Assembly (NCBI RefSeq): GCF_964028355.1
Contig: NZ_OZ034761.1
Coordinates: 1,178,001 to 1,242,000, forward strand
Length of the DNA stretch: 64,000 nucleotides
Source: Wolbachia endosymbiont (group B) of Gerris lacustris
GTDB lineage: Bacteria > Pseudomonadota > Alphaproteobacteria > Rickettsiales > Anaplasmataceae
Reading direction: 5' to 3'
Shown here: piece after piece, positions 26,752-36,200 of the stretch
Layout of the letters: each line of letters starts with the position of its first letter
How positions within the stretch are numbered: the first letter of the stretch is position 1
Program-made: the position numbers and the translations under genes
Notes under the pieces: generated by a model
The model's input: only the letters and a program-made list of their open reading frames with translations
What the model was told of the DNA's origin: nothing
Databases searched by the model: none

Positions 26752-27834
26752 TTACAATAAAGCTATATCTAACATTCTCAGTGAAAAAGCCCATTCATTA
26801 TCGTACCACGCTGCAACTCTACAGATATCACCTGTGACATATGTACCAGCTAAATCCACAATTGCACTATAAGGGTTATGGACAAAGTCTATTGAAACTA
26901 AAGGCTCCGTGCATACAGAAAGTACATTTGACATTGGATAACCCTCTGTCATCCTAGTACCCTCTGATGTCATCCCAGTGCTTGACACTGGGATCCAGAA
27001 ATTAGATTCCAGCGTCACGCGCTGGAATGACGTAGAGGAGAGAGCTGCATCCTTAAACATTTCATTTATTTCTCTAGCTGTTACCTTCTTATCAGTCGTA
27101 AATTTAAAATCAACCATAGAAACGTTGCTAACCGGAACTCTAATAGCAGTACCATCTAGCTTACCCTTTAACTCAGGAATCACAGAACCAATTGTTTTTG
27201 CTGCTCCAGTTGTAGTTGGCACCATAGAAAGGCCACAAGCCCTTGCTCTACGCAAGTCTTTATGATTACCATCAAGAATATTTTGATCATTCGTATAGGC
27301 ATGTATAGTGGTCATAAAACCGCTTTTTATACCTAGATTGGAGTGTAAAATGTGTACAATCGGAGCCAGACAGTTTGTAGTACAAGAACCTGCTGAGATC
27401 ACTTTATGCTCCTTTTTTAGCATATCGTTATTTACGCCGTAAACTACAGTTACATCAGCATCTGAAACTGGAGCAGAGACAATTACTCTCTCTGCATTAT
27501 GCTTTGCTGCTTCCGCACGCTTGTTGAATGCACCAGTGCATTCAAGCACTACATCAATATTCCAAGGAATATTTTCAGGGCTACGTTCTCTATATAAAGA
27601 AAATTTCTTGCCGTTTATAGATAGCCAATTTTCAGACTCGTTAAAATCAATATCGCCGTTAAATTTGCCATGAACAGAGTCATATTTAATCAAATGTGCA
27701 TTCTGCTCAGCACTGAGCGACCCATTTACCGCCACAACTTCTATTTGCTCGCTATAGTTTTCTACTTCAAAAATAGCACGCAATACACTTCTGCCTATTC
27801 TACCAAGACCATTAATTCCTACACGAATTGTCAT
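26752..27834 (-). CDS. gapA: glyceraldehyde-3-phosphate dehydrogenase with in-frame palindromic insert
   Basis: This 360-residue enzyme oxidises glyceraldehyde-3-phosphate with NAD(P)+ in glycolysis/gluconeogenesis. The Rossmann motif GINGLGRIGRSVLRA is at residue 6, the catalytic Cys in SAGSCTTNCLAP near residue 153 and the conserved WYDNEW motif near residue 343. It is about 25 residues longer than the usual 330-340. The extra part, roughly residues 265-297 (SSTSFQRVTLESNFW, then IPVSSTGMTS), is encoded by a dispersed palindromic repeat (26968-27040). It sits in a surface region between FKDAAL and YPMSNVLSVCTEPLVSIDF. The frame stays open, so the enzyme is probably made with the insert. Confidence 0.93.
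   Translation of the reverse strand: MTIRVGINGLGRIGRSVLRAIFEVENYSEQIEVVAVNGSLSAEQNAHLIKYDSVHGKFNGDIDFNESENWLSINGKKFSLYRERSPENIPWNIDVVLECTGAFNKRAEAAKHNAERVIVSAPVSDADVTVVYGVNNDMLKKEHKVISAGSCTTNCLAPIVHILHSNLGIKSGFMTTIHAYTNDQNILDGNHKDLRRARACGLSMVPTTTGAAKTIGSVIPELKGKLDGTAIRVPVSNVSMVDFKFTTDKKVTAREINEMFKDAALSSTSFQRVTLESNFWIPVSSTGMTSEGTRMTEGYPMSNVLSVCTEPLVSIDFVHNPYSAIVDLAGTYVTGDICRVAAWYDNEWAFSLRMLDIALL
26968..27040. repeat. Wolbachia-type palindromic element inside gapA
   Basis: Two hairpins lie side by side: CCCAGTG-cttga-CACTGGG and ATTCCAGCG-tcacg-CGCTGGAAT. The same units occur at 50278-50312 and about 52236-52345 in addA, and at 61318-61437 between genes. The reading frame through the repeat is open and fused in frame to GAPDH. 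Confidence 0.75.
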
Positions 27835-27933
27835 TTTTCCATCTTAAAAGTTTAATTATAGAGGATATTGCCTGATATTTCATTCTATTCTTTTAGTTGT
27901 TAATCCTAATTTCATAATATATTGATGCTTATC

Positions 27934-27962
27934 TTGACTAAAGAAACTGTATCACTTAATTA
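27934..27962 (+). promoter_or_regulatory. sigma-70-like promoter of the 27994 gene
   Basis: TTGACT at 27934-27939, a 17-bp spacer and TAATTA at 27957-27962. The -35 box and the following AAA.AA bases are shared with promoters at 28525 and 34522, which precede two other Wolbachia-specific genes. Confidence 0.5.
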
Positions 27963-27993
27963 ATAATGTCTAAATTTTAACTTGGAGTAGGTT

Positions 27994-28353
27994 ATGCATG
28001 GATTACCAATGACAAATTCAGATAATCAGTATCAGCAAAGAAAAATAGAAGCATTGCAAAAAGAAAATAAAGGACTGTCAGAAAAAGTGAAAACACTACA
28101 GAAAATGTCAGTGCTGCAAAATGAAATGCTAGTAATGCTACAGTGGAAATCAATAACAGAGAAACTGCGCACAGAAATATTAAAAAAACTGCTAGAAGCA
28201 CCTCAAGAAGCAGCAGCATTTCAATTAGAAGAAAGAGATGAAGATCAGCAAGTAATAGAAGACATACTGAATATGCAAGAAGAATTTGAATCTTTACAAA
28301 ATTTGGAAAGTACTACTATTGAACAAACAAATATTCAAGGACAGAGCATATAG
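27994..28353 (+). CDS. Wolbachia-type coiled-coil protein, unknown function
   Basis: This 119-residue hydrophilic protein is predicted almost entirely helical, with a coiled coil at residues 15-55 (EALQKENKGLSEKVKTLQKM). GGAG at 27984-27987 lies 6 bases before the ATG. The last ten residues (EQTNIQGQSI) are nearly identical, in protein and DNA, to the C-terminus of the split membrane-protein gene (34325-34360), although the rest of the two proteins is unrelated. No family is recognised. A terminator hairpin follows at 28361. Confidence 0.65.
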   Translation: MHGLPMTNSDNQYQQRKIEALQKENKGLSEKVKTLQKMSVLQNEMLVMLQWKSITEKLRTEILKKLLEAPQEAAAFQLEERDEDQQVIEDILNMQEEFESLQNLESTTIEQTNIQGQSI

Positions 28354-28360
28354 CTCTTTC

Positions 28361-28402
28361 CTACTCTTCAGAGTTAGCTAAATAGCTGACTCTGAAAAGT
28401 AG
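28361..28402 (+). terminator. hairpin terminator after the 27994 gene
   Basis: A long imperfect stem pairs CTACT, TCAGAGT and AGCT with AGCT, ACTCTGA and AGTAG around an AAAT loop, followed by T-rich sequence (28408-28425). It starts 7 bp after the stop codon. Confidence 0.65.
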
Positions 28403-28524
28403 ATAACATTCTTTTACCTTTTTTATTTAGTAAATTCCTTAATATTTCTAATTATAAAGAACCCGTCAGTTATTTTTGTATTTTACGGCTAAGGATATTA
28501 CTCTTTAATATCTTAATAATTAAT

Positions 28525-28553
28525 TTGATTAAGTAACTATAGTACTATATTAT
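28525..28553 (+). promoter_or_regulatory. sigma-70-like promoter of the split membrane gene
   Basis: TTGATT at 28525-28530, 17-bp spacer, TATTAT at 28548-28553. The spacer (ACTATAGTACTA) closely resembles that of the promoter at 34522 (ATTATAGTGCTG). Confidence 0.55.
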
Positions 28554-29673
28554 TTAACTCAATATTAATGATAATTATTATGGATTTAAAAAACTTACAA
28601 CAAGAGTTGCTTGGAATAATTTTTCTCATACTTGCACCAATTAATGCAGAAGAAGAAGGAGATATGAAGGAGCGAGCATTAGAGATTATAGGTATATTAA
28701 AAGATCATATTAATGATGATATAGAAATGAACAATCTGAGAATGACAATTTTAGACTGCATTATCCTGTGTGATAGTCAAGATAACGTAAGGTTAAATAA
28801 CAGATCGTTATTAGACTTAGAAGATGCCGTCAAAAGTATTGGAGGGAAAACTTCACAAGAGTTAGGGCGAGTAAATCAGATTCCACAGCAACCAAATAGT
28901 ATTGGGTTAGCGTTAGCAGAAGCTACAATACAATATGAGGCGCATGTGAGAGAAACGGAAGAAAGAAATATAAGGATTATCAGCTCAATTGGAGTATTAG
29001 GTATAACAGCCTTAGGAGTTAATCTTGGAAAATCAAAAGTGAGTGAAATTATTGGTACAACACTTGGAGGACTGTTATCCATGCCAATAATGATTATGTT
29101 ACCAGCATCAATAGCAGTAGCGTTAGAAAACAGGAATTCAGAGCTTAGAGAGGTAGTACAATATTCTCTTGATGCAACAAGTAAACCATCAAGGATTGGG
29201 TTAGTAGCAGCTTTAGGAGCAGGCACGATGATGTTAATTAACAGTATAACTAGCAACAGCGCTGAAACAAATATGGAATTATTAGGCTCTGGTCTTATAG
29301 CTGCAACTGGAGCTGGAATTGGTGCTGCATTGTCAACGGCTTGGTAGGGAACGTTCAAAAAAGTGTGTCAAACCGAAAAAAAAAGTAATAAATTGATATA
29401 AAAAATGGAGGTTTGATATGAGTCAAGCAAATAGAACTACTGGTTTGGTAGATTATAAAGAATTAGAAACAAATATCCTGTCATCTATACGAGAAGGAAG
29501 ACCATTGACAGGAAGAGATGGAGCATTAACACCGTTTATAAAAAGGTTGCTAGAGGCAAGTCTGGAAGGTGAAATAGAAAGCTACATGTCAGCTGAAAGT
29601 GAAGAAAATAACCGAAGAAATGGGAGAAACGCAAAAACTTTACGCACGAGTGCAGGCTCATTTGAGCTGCTAA

Positions 29674-30776
29674 TACCAATTCCCGCTATACAAGCAACGA
29701 ATAGACAATAATGGAAAAAAAGCCATACTGGAGTAAGTAAAATAGCGAGGTTTAGATGGCATTAAGATCAAAATTATTGGATGAAAAAGTGGTGGAATCA
29801 GCAAAAGAGATGCTGAAGAAAGTAAGAAATAATGCGTATGTTGCAAAAAAACTAAATGCTGTAATTGCAGCAAAAAAGCACAGTATAACAGCTGTAGCAA
29901 AAATATGTTGCATTTCGAGAAAGGCAATTACTACATGGATAAAGCACATAAAATTTGGAAGAGAAGAAAAATTATTTTCTCCACCTCAACGCCGTAGAAA
30001 AACTATATTGAACCAAAGTCAACTTGAACAAATTGAGGTGTGGATAGAGGAAAACCCCAATATTACTATTAGAGAAATGAGAATAAGAATCCAAGAAAGA
30101 TTTGGTTTGAATATCAGCAAATCCACAATACATCGTAATATGCAAAGAATGAAATTCTCATATATCACACCAAGACCAGTTCATAGTGGACAGGATAAAA
30201 ATAAGCAAGAGGAGTTTAAAAAAAAACCTCAATGAAACTATTGTCATGCATTCTGAAAAAGAGCTATTTTTCTTCGATGAATCACGGTTTGGTACACATT
30301 CAAAAGTTGGACATGGGTGGTTTAAAAAAGGCAGTAGGACACAGGTTAAGGTAAAATTAGGTAGGGAAAATTTTTATCTCTATAGTGCAGTTAATCCCAG
30401 AAATGGAGAGAATTTTAGCTTATTTGCACCAAACGTCAACACTGCTTGTATAAATATATTCCTTGAACAGATGTCGCAATATTTAGGAATACGAAAGGCT
30501 TTTCTCGTGATGGATTGCGCTAGTTGGCATAAGTCAAAAAGTTTAAAGATACCTAAAAATATCGAAATTATATACCTACCACCATACTCACCTGACCTCA
30601 ATCCTGTTGAGAGGTTTTGGTTATATATAAAACAGAACATTTTGCGCAATAAAATCTACGATACAATTGTTCTGCTTGAGAGCGCTTTGTGTAAATTTAT
30701 TACCTCTCTTTCCCCTTCCACGGTTAAACAACTCTGCAATGCTTCTTATTTGGTTCATTAATAATGAGAGTTGGTA
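29674..30776 (+). mobile_element. IS630-family insertion sequence, copy 4
   Basis: A 1,103-bp element in plus orientation with TAA flanks (29671-29673, 30777-30779), inside the outer IS256 transposase. Copy 5 occupies the same site of the inner IS256 in the other orientation. Confidence 0.95.
29756..30761 (+). CDS. IS630 transposase, orfA + orfB (copy 4)
   Basis: orfA 29756-30235 and orfB 30186-30761, A9 overlap and DDE residues intact. Confidence 0.9.
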
Positions 30777-31715
30777 TAACACCAAGAGATAGGGAGGGAA
30801 GCTTTGAACCACAAATAGTCAAAAAAAGGCAAACAAGCCTACATCCAGAACTTGAAGCAAAGGTCTTAAGCACATATGCCAGTGGCATGGGATACAGAGA
30901 TATAGCTTCACATGTTGAGGAAATATATGACCACAAAATATCAGCAGCAGAGATATCTAGTATTACCGATAAACTGCTACCAGTAATCAATGAATGGCGC
31001 AGCCGCCCACTGCAATCAGTGTATCCAATAGTATTTATGGATGGCATGTTTTTTAAGGTCAAGGAGGACGGACATTGCATAAGTAAATGTATGTATAATA
31101 TATTGGGCATAAATCAAAATGGCAGAAAAGAAGTATTAGGTTTTTATTTGGCTGAAAGTGAAGGAGCTAACTTCTGGTTGGGAGTACTAAATGACCTCAA
31201 AGAAAGAGGAGTAGAAGATATTCTAATTGCCTGTATTGATGGGCTAAAAAGCTTTCCTACCGCTATAAATAGTGTATTTCCTAAAGCAGAAGTACAGCTA
31301 TGCATAGTGCATCAGATAAGGAATTCACTGAAGTATGTATCTAGCAAAGATGTAAAAGTTTTCATAAATGATTTGAAAAAAATATATCGGGGAACGTTCA
31401 AAAAAGTGTGTCAAACCGAAAAAAAAGTAATAAATTGATATAAAAAATGGAGGTTTGATATGAGTCAAGCAAATAGAACTAATGGGTTGGTAGATTATAA
31501 AGAATTAGAAACAAATATCCTGTCATCTATACGAGAAGGAAGACCATTGACAGGAAGAGATGGAGCATTAACACCGTTTATAAAAAGGTTGCTAGAGGCA
31601 AGTCTGGAAGGTGAAATAGAAAGCCACATGTCAGCTAAAAGTGAAGAAAATAACCGAAGAAATGGGAGAAATGCAAAAACTTTACGCACGAGTGCAGGTT
31701 CATTTGAGCTGCTAA

Positions 31716-32818
31716 TACCAACTCTCATTATTAATGAACCAAATAAGAAGCATTGCAGAGTTGTTTAACCGTGGAAGGGGAAAGAGAGGTAATAAATTTA
31801 CACAAAGCGCTCTCAAGCAGAACAATTGTATCGTAGATTTTATTGCGCAAAATGTTCTGTTTTATATATAACCAAAACCTCTCAACAGGATTGAGGTCAG
31901 GTGAGTATGGTGGTAGGTATATAATTTCGATATTTTTAGGTATCTTTAAACTTTTTGACTTATGCCAACTAGCGCAATCCATCACGAGAAAAGCCTTTCG
32001 TATTCCTAAATATTGCGACATCTGTTCAAGGAATATATTTATACAAGCAGTGTTGACGTTTGGTGCAAATAAGCTAAAATTCTCTCCATTTCTGGGATTA
32101 ACTGCACTATAGAGATAAAAATTTTCCCTACCTAATTTTACCTTAACCTGTGTCCTACTGCCTTTTTTAAACCACCCATGTCCAACTTTTGAATGTGTAC
32201 CAAACCGTGATTCATCGAAGAAAAATAGCTCTTTTTCAGAATGCATGACAATAGTTTCATTGAGGTTTTTTTTTAAACTCCTCTTGCTTATTTTTATCCT
32301 GTCCACTATGAACTGGTCTTGGTGTGATATATGAGAATTTCATTCTTTGCATATTACGATGTATTGTGGATTTGCTGATATTCAAACCAAATCTTTCTTG
32401 GATTCTTATTCTCATTTCTCTAATAGTAATATTGGGGTTTTCCTCCATCCACACCTCAATTTGTTCAAGTTGACTTTGGTTCAATATAGTTTTTCTACGG
32501 CGTTGAGGTGGAGAAAATAATTTTTCTTCTCTTCCAAATTTTATGTGCTTTATCCATGTAGTAATTGCCTTTCTCGAAATGCAACATATTTTTGCTACAG
32601 CTGTTATACTGTGCTTTTTTGCTGCAATTACAGCATTTAGTTTTTTTGCAACATACGCATTATTTCTTACTTTCTTCAGCATCTCTTTTGCTGATTCCAC
32701 CACTTTTTCATCCAATAATTTTGATCTTAATGCCATCTAAACCTCGCTATTTTACTTACTCCAGTATGGCTTTTTTTCCATTATTGTCTATTCGTTGCTT
32801 GTATAGCGGGAATTGGTA
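31716..32818 (-). mobile_element. IS630-family insertion sequence, copy 5
   Basis: A 1,103-bp element in minus orientation with TAA flanks (31713-31715, 32819-32821). It lies at exactly the same position of the IS256 transposase as copy 4 but inverted. Confidence 0.95.
31731..32736 (-). CDS. IS630 transposase, orfA + orfB (copy 5)
   Basis: orfA 32736-32257 and orfB 32306-31731. It has a Met in EVWMEENP where other copies have Ile; otherwise intact. Confidence 0.9.
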
Positions 32819-34521
32819 TAACACCAAGAGATAGGGAGGGAAACTTTGAACCGCAAATAGTCAAAAAAAGGCAAACGAGCCTACATCCAGAACTTGAAGC
32901 AAAGGTCTTAAGTACATACGCCAGTGGCATGGGATACAGAGACATAGCTTCACACGTTGAGGAAATATATGACCATAAAATATCAGCAGCAGAGATATCC
33001 AGTATTACTGGTAAATTGCTACCAATAATCAATGAATGGCGCAGCCGTCCACTGCAATCAGTGTATCCAATAGTGTTCATGGATGGCATGTTTTTTAAGG
33101 TCAAGGAGGACGGACATTGCGTAAGTAAATGCATGTATAATATATTGGGTATAAATCAAAATGGCAGAAAAGAAGTATTAGGTTTTTATTTGGCTGAAAG
33201 TGAGGGAGCTAACTTCTGGTTGGGAGTTCTAAATGACCTCAAAGAAAGAGGAGTAGAAGATATTTTAATTGCCTGCATTGATGGACTAAAAAGCTTTCCT
33301 ACAGCTATAAATAGTGTATTTCCTAAAGCAGAAGTACAGCTATGTATAGTGCATCAGATAAGGAATTCACTGAAATATGTATCTAGCAAAGATGTAAAAG
33401 TTTTCATGAATGATTTGAAAAAAATATATCGTGCTTCAAGTAAAGAAATCGCTGAGAATTATTTGCTTGAGCTGGAAGAAAAATGGAGTGAAAAATATCC
33501 CTTAGTTACAAAATCGTGGCAAAACAATTGGGAAAATTTATCTAGTTATTTTAAGTATTCTGGGCCAGTTAGGAAGATGATTTACACCACCAATCCAATT
33601 GAGGGGTTGCATAGACAGATCAGAAAATTTACTAAAACTAAAGGTTCATTTACCAGTACAAATGCCTTGTACAAACAGGTATATTGTGCTATAAAAAAGG
33701 TAGAGCAAAAGTGGATTACTGCTTTGCCTAACTGGGCTTTAACTATGTCTCAACTTGATATCTTTTTTCCTGGCAGGTTAAAAATTGAGTTGAATTGAAA
33801 ATGCGGTTTGACACACTTTTTTGAACGTTCCCTTCATAAATGATTTGAAAAAAATATATCGTGCTTCAAGTAAAGAGATTGCTGAGAATTATTTGCTTGA
33901 GCTGGAAGAAAAATGGAGTGAAAAATATCCCTTGGTTACAAAATCATGGCAAAACAATTGGGAAAATTTGTCTGGTTATTTTAAGTATTCTGGACCAGTT
34001 AGGAAGCTGATTTACACCACCAATCCAATTGAGGGATTGCATAGACAAATTAGGAAATTTACTAAAACTAAGGGCTCATTTACTAATACAAATGCCTTGT
34101 ACAAACAGGTATATTGTGCTATAAAAAAGGTAGAGCAAAAGTGGACTACAGCTTTGCCTAATTGGGCATTAACTATGTCTCAGCTTGACATTTTCTTTCC
34201 CAACAGACTGAAAATTGAGTTGAACTAAAAATGCGGCTTGACACAGTTTATTTAACACTCCCCTTTGGTAAGAAGAGCATTGACTAATCGTTTTGCTGTT
34301 CCTACAAATTTGGAAAATGTTGTCACTGAACAACAAAATATTCAAGGACAGAGCATATAGCTACCTTTATCGTTATCCCAGTGTTGTAAAGCTGGGGTAA
34401 CACCTTCCGCTACGCAAATCACCTACAAAACACAATCTTTTTATTTCCCCAAACAATTAGTTGTGAATTTAAGTATTCATATTAATATAGTAAATATTTA
34501 CTTAATATACTAGTATTTACC

Positions 34522-34550
34522 TTGACTAAACAATTATAGTGCTGTATGAT
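34522..34550 (+). promoter_or_regulatory. sigma-70-like promoter of the 34581 gene
   Basis: TTGACT at 34522-34527, 17-bp spacer, TATGAT at 34545-34550. The sequence is closely related to the promoter at 28525. The preceding interval 34361-34521 contains part of a palindromic repeat (ATCCCAGTGTTGTAAAGCTG at about 34376) and nothing else recognised. Confidence 0.6.
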
Positions 34551-34580
34551 TTGTACTTAAGCTTTAATAGTGAGGTGTTG

Positions 34581-34994
34581 ATGGACACACAAGAATTAGA
34601 AAACTTACAGAAAAGTTCATCAATAAAATCCCAAGATGCTGAGGAGAAAACATCAGAAGAGTTGGAAAGAAATTTAAACCCGAATGAAGCCAATAATGAA
34701 ATTCTAAGAGAAGTTGAGTTGAGAAGACAGAGAGTAGCTGAAACAAGTAAACTGGTTGGATCAATGATTGGAGTATTCTTAGGCACAATGATATATTCTA
34801 AAATCTATCAAGAATACGAGGGAGAAACATGGACAGAGTCATTAATGAATGGTTTTATAGCCGCTGTTTCTTTGGGATTTGGCTTCCTTTTAGGAAAAAT
34901 AATTAATCCTACAAATGAAGCTGTTTCTACAAATCTGGAAAACGCTGCTGTTGAGCAACCTAACGCGCAGCAAACCCTACCCTTCTGTACATAA
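34581..34994 (+). CDS. small Wolbachia membrane protein, unknown function
   Basis: This 137-residue protein starts at ATG 34581, behind a GAGGTG site; the earlier in-frame ATG at 34539 lies within the promoter region. The N-terminal half is acidic and helical (MDTQELENLQ). Two hydrophobic segments follow near residues 65-84 (LVGSMIGVFLGTMIYSKIY) and 99-115 (FIAAVSLGFGFLLGKI). Its C-terminal STNLENAAVEQ resembles PTNLENVVTEQ of the split gene upstream, and the promoters are alike, so the two are paralogues or share modules. No known family is recognised. Confidence 0.65.
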   Translation: MDTQELENLQKSSSIKSQDAEEKTSEELERNLNPNEANNEILREVELRRQRVAETSKLVGSMIGVFLGTMIYSKIYQEYEGETWTESLMNGFIAAVSLGFGFLLGKIINPTNEAVSTNLENAAVEQPNAQQTLPFCT

Positions 34995-35087
34995 AACGAC
35001 AAATTCTATAACTAAAAAAAGTACTTCCCCATTTTCAAAGCACTGCATACAATAGAATTATATTGCAGTGTCTTATACTCATCCTGA

Positions 35088-35174
35088 GATATAGGAAAAC
35101 AATCTATACAACATTTTAAGCTGGCTCAGAGCGCTGGCAAACCCAATACCATAATTTACAAGGAGGACTTATGA
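35088..35174 (+). pseudogene. 3' remnant of an upstream phage gene (possibly portal)
   Basis: A 28-codon open frame ends in TGA at 35172-35174, overlapping the ATG of the prohead protease (ATGA). It reads LAQSAGKPNTIIYKEDL at its end and contains the AGGAGG site of the next gene. The ATGA coupling and position suggest the tail of the gene that normally precedes the protease, often the portal gene. An in-frame stop at 35085 shows that the rest is gone. Low confidence. Confidence 0.3.
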
Positions 35175-35301
35175 ATAAGAAATTTCTCTATTCACCATTA
35201 TCAATAAAAAGCATAGAAGAAAACGGAGTATTTTCTGGCTATGCGAGCGTTTTTAATATAGTTGATAAGCAAAATGATCTGATATTACCCGGAGCATTTA
35301 A

Positions 35302-36164
35302 GAGCCTGTTCATAATCTTTTGAGGAGCAAGGCAGTAAAAGCTAGAACGACCATTTGTAGTCTAGTATTGAGTTTACGCTCGCAATTTTTCCATAACCGT
35401 CTACACTTTTCCAGCCAAGCAAAAGAACGCTCTACAACCCACCTTTTTGGCAATACAACAAAGGTATGTAATTCACTTCGTTTTATTACTTCAACGGTTG
35501 CACCAATAGTCGTTTTTATTTGAGTTGCAAAATTTTCTCCTGTATAACCTGCATCAACTAGTATATTTTGAACTTCGGAAAGATTTTTTCTTGCGTTACA
35601 AATCATCTCTACAGCAGCAGTACGATCTCCGATATTAGCTGTAGTAATATAAATTGCATGTGGCAAACCTTGCGTATCTACTGCAATATGACGCTTTATT
35701 CCTGAAATTTTCTTGCCGGCATCATAACCTTTTTCTTCAGCAATATCGGTGTTTTTTACACTTTGAGCATCAATGATGCAGAAGCTTGTTTTTGTATTCC
35801 GACCACTGTTGAAACGAACCTCTCCAACTAATTTTTTTTAAGACAATTTCTAGAACACTTTCTCTATCTTCATTCGGTTTTTTACTCCATCTCTTGAAGT
35901 AATCGTAACAATTGCGCCATTTTGGAAACTCTTTTGGTAGCATTCGCCACTGACAGCCACTTTTTAGCACATAAAGTACACCGCAAAATAACTCATATAA
36001 ATCCAGTTTTCTTGGTTTTGTTTTTTTTCTACAGGATTCTAGATCTGGTAATATAATCTCAAATCTTTCCCGACTTATATCACTTGGGTATACACTCCTC
36101 ATATATCCTAACTTATATACATTATCTCTTAGTTTATTCCTTTCTTGAGATCATGTACAGGTTC
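35302..36164 (-). mobile_element. IS5-family insertion sequence, copy D
   Basis: A full 863-bp element in minus orientation, with TAA on its left at 35299-35301. The matching TAA lies not directly at its right end but after a 36-bp repeat of that end (at 36201-36203). It interrupts the prohead protease gene. Confidence 0.93.
35310..36102 (-). CDS. IS5-family transposase, orfA + orfB (copy D)
   Basis: orfA 36102-35770 and orfB ending at 35310, identical in layout to copy A. Confidence 0.85.
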
Positions 36165-36200
36165 TTAGTTTATTCCTTTCTTGAGATCATGTACAGGTTC
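36129..36200. repeat. 36-bp tandem duplication of the IS5 terminus
   Basis: The last 36 bp of the IS5 (36129-36164, from TTAGTTTATTCC to GTACAGGTTC) are repeated immediately at 36165-36200, between the element and the target duplication. The extra end carries a full terminal inverted repeat. Confidence 0.9.

Larger units (their letters stand above)
31460..33798 (+). pseudogene. IS256-family transposase (inner copy), interrupted by IS630
   Basis: The pieces 31460-31715 and 32822-33798 rejoin to 411 codons. The product is very similar to the outer copy (for example GNFEPQ against GSFEPQ, and GKLLPII against DKLLPVI), with the same catalytic segments. IS630 copy 5 disrupts it after FELL. Confidence 0.9.
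31390..33832 (+). mobile_element. inner IS256-family element, itself carrying IS630 copy 5
   Basis: The ends GGGAACGTTCAAAAAAGTG and its inverse at 33814-33832 match well. Without IS630 copy 5 and one TAA the element is 1,337 bp, a normal IS256 length. It is inserted in the transposase gene of the outer IS256. Confidence 0.9.
31361..33861 (+). repeat. 29-bp direct repeat flanking the inner IS256
   Basis: The 29 bases at 31361-31389 (starting TTCATAAATGATTTG, ending AATATATCG) recur exactly at 33833-33861, immediately on either side of the inner IS256. Only one copy is needed to restore the outer transposase frame. IS256 elements normally duplicate 8-9 bp, so 29 bp is unusual. Confidence 0.85.
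29418..34228 (+). pseudogene. IS256-family transposase (outer copy), interrupted twice
   Basis: Rejoining three exons-like pieces (29418-29673, 30780-31389, 33862-34228) gives a 410-residue IS256/MuLE-type transposase. Signature segments are the IVFMDGMFFKVKEDG region with the first Asp, ACIDGLKSFP with the second, VHQIRNSLKYV, and IYTTNPIEGLHRQIRKFTK with the terminal Glu. An AGG-rich site precedes the ATG. It is interrupted by IS630 copy 4 after FELL and by the inner IS256 after NDLKKIYR, so it is inactive. Confidence 0.9.
29347..34263 (+). mobile_element. outer IS256-family element, containing IS630 copy 4 and a second IS256
   Basis: The left end GGGAACGTTCAAAAAAGTG is at 29347. The right end at about 34228-34263 is diverged and reads, inverted, GGGGAGTGTTAAATAAACTG. 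The left end is identical to the inner IS256 but the right end is not, so this element may be mosaic. The transposase pieces 29418-29673, 30780-31389 and 33862-34228 rejoin to exactly 411 codons once the insertions and duplications are removed. Confidence 0.85.
28580..34360 (+). pseudogene. multi-pass membrane protein gene split by a nested IS stack
   Basis: The 5' part (28580-29346) begins MDLKNLQQELLG; an upstream in-frame ATG at 28568 is also possible. It encodes about 255 residues with hydrophobic segments near residues 137-160, 166-188, 208-227 and 237-252. The 3' part (34265-34360) reads LVRRALTNRFAVPTNLENVV and ends EQQNIQGQSI. The outer IS256 lies between them, with TTGGTA on the left and TTTGGTA on the right. 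Joining restores an open frame of about 285 residues if one T, missing at the left junction, is put back. The upstream promoter and the PTNLENVV motif link it to the intact gene at 34581. I cannot assign a function; a membrane-acting Wolbachia protein is the most that can be said. Confidence 0.65.
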
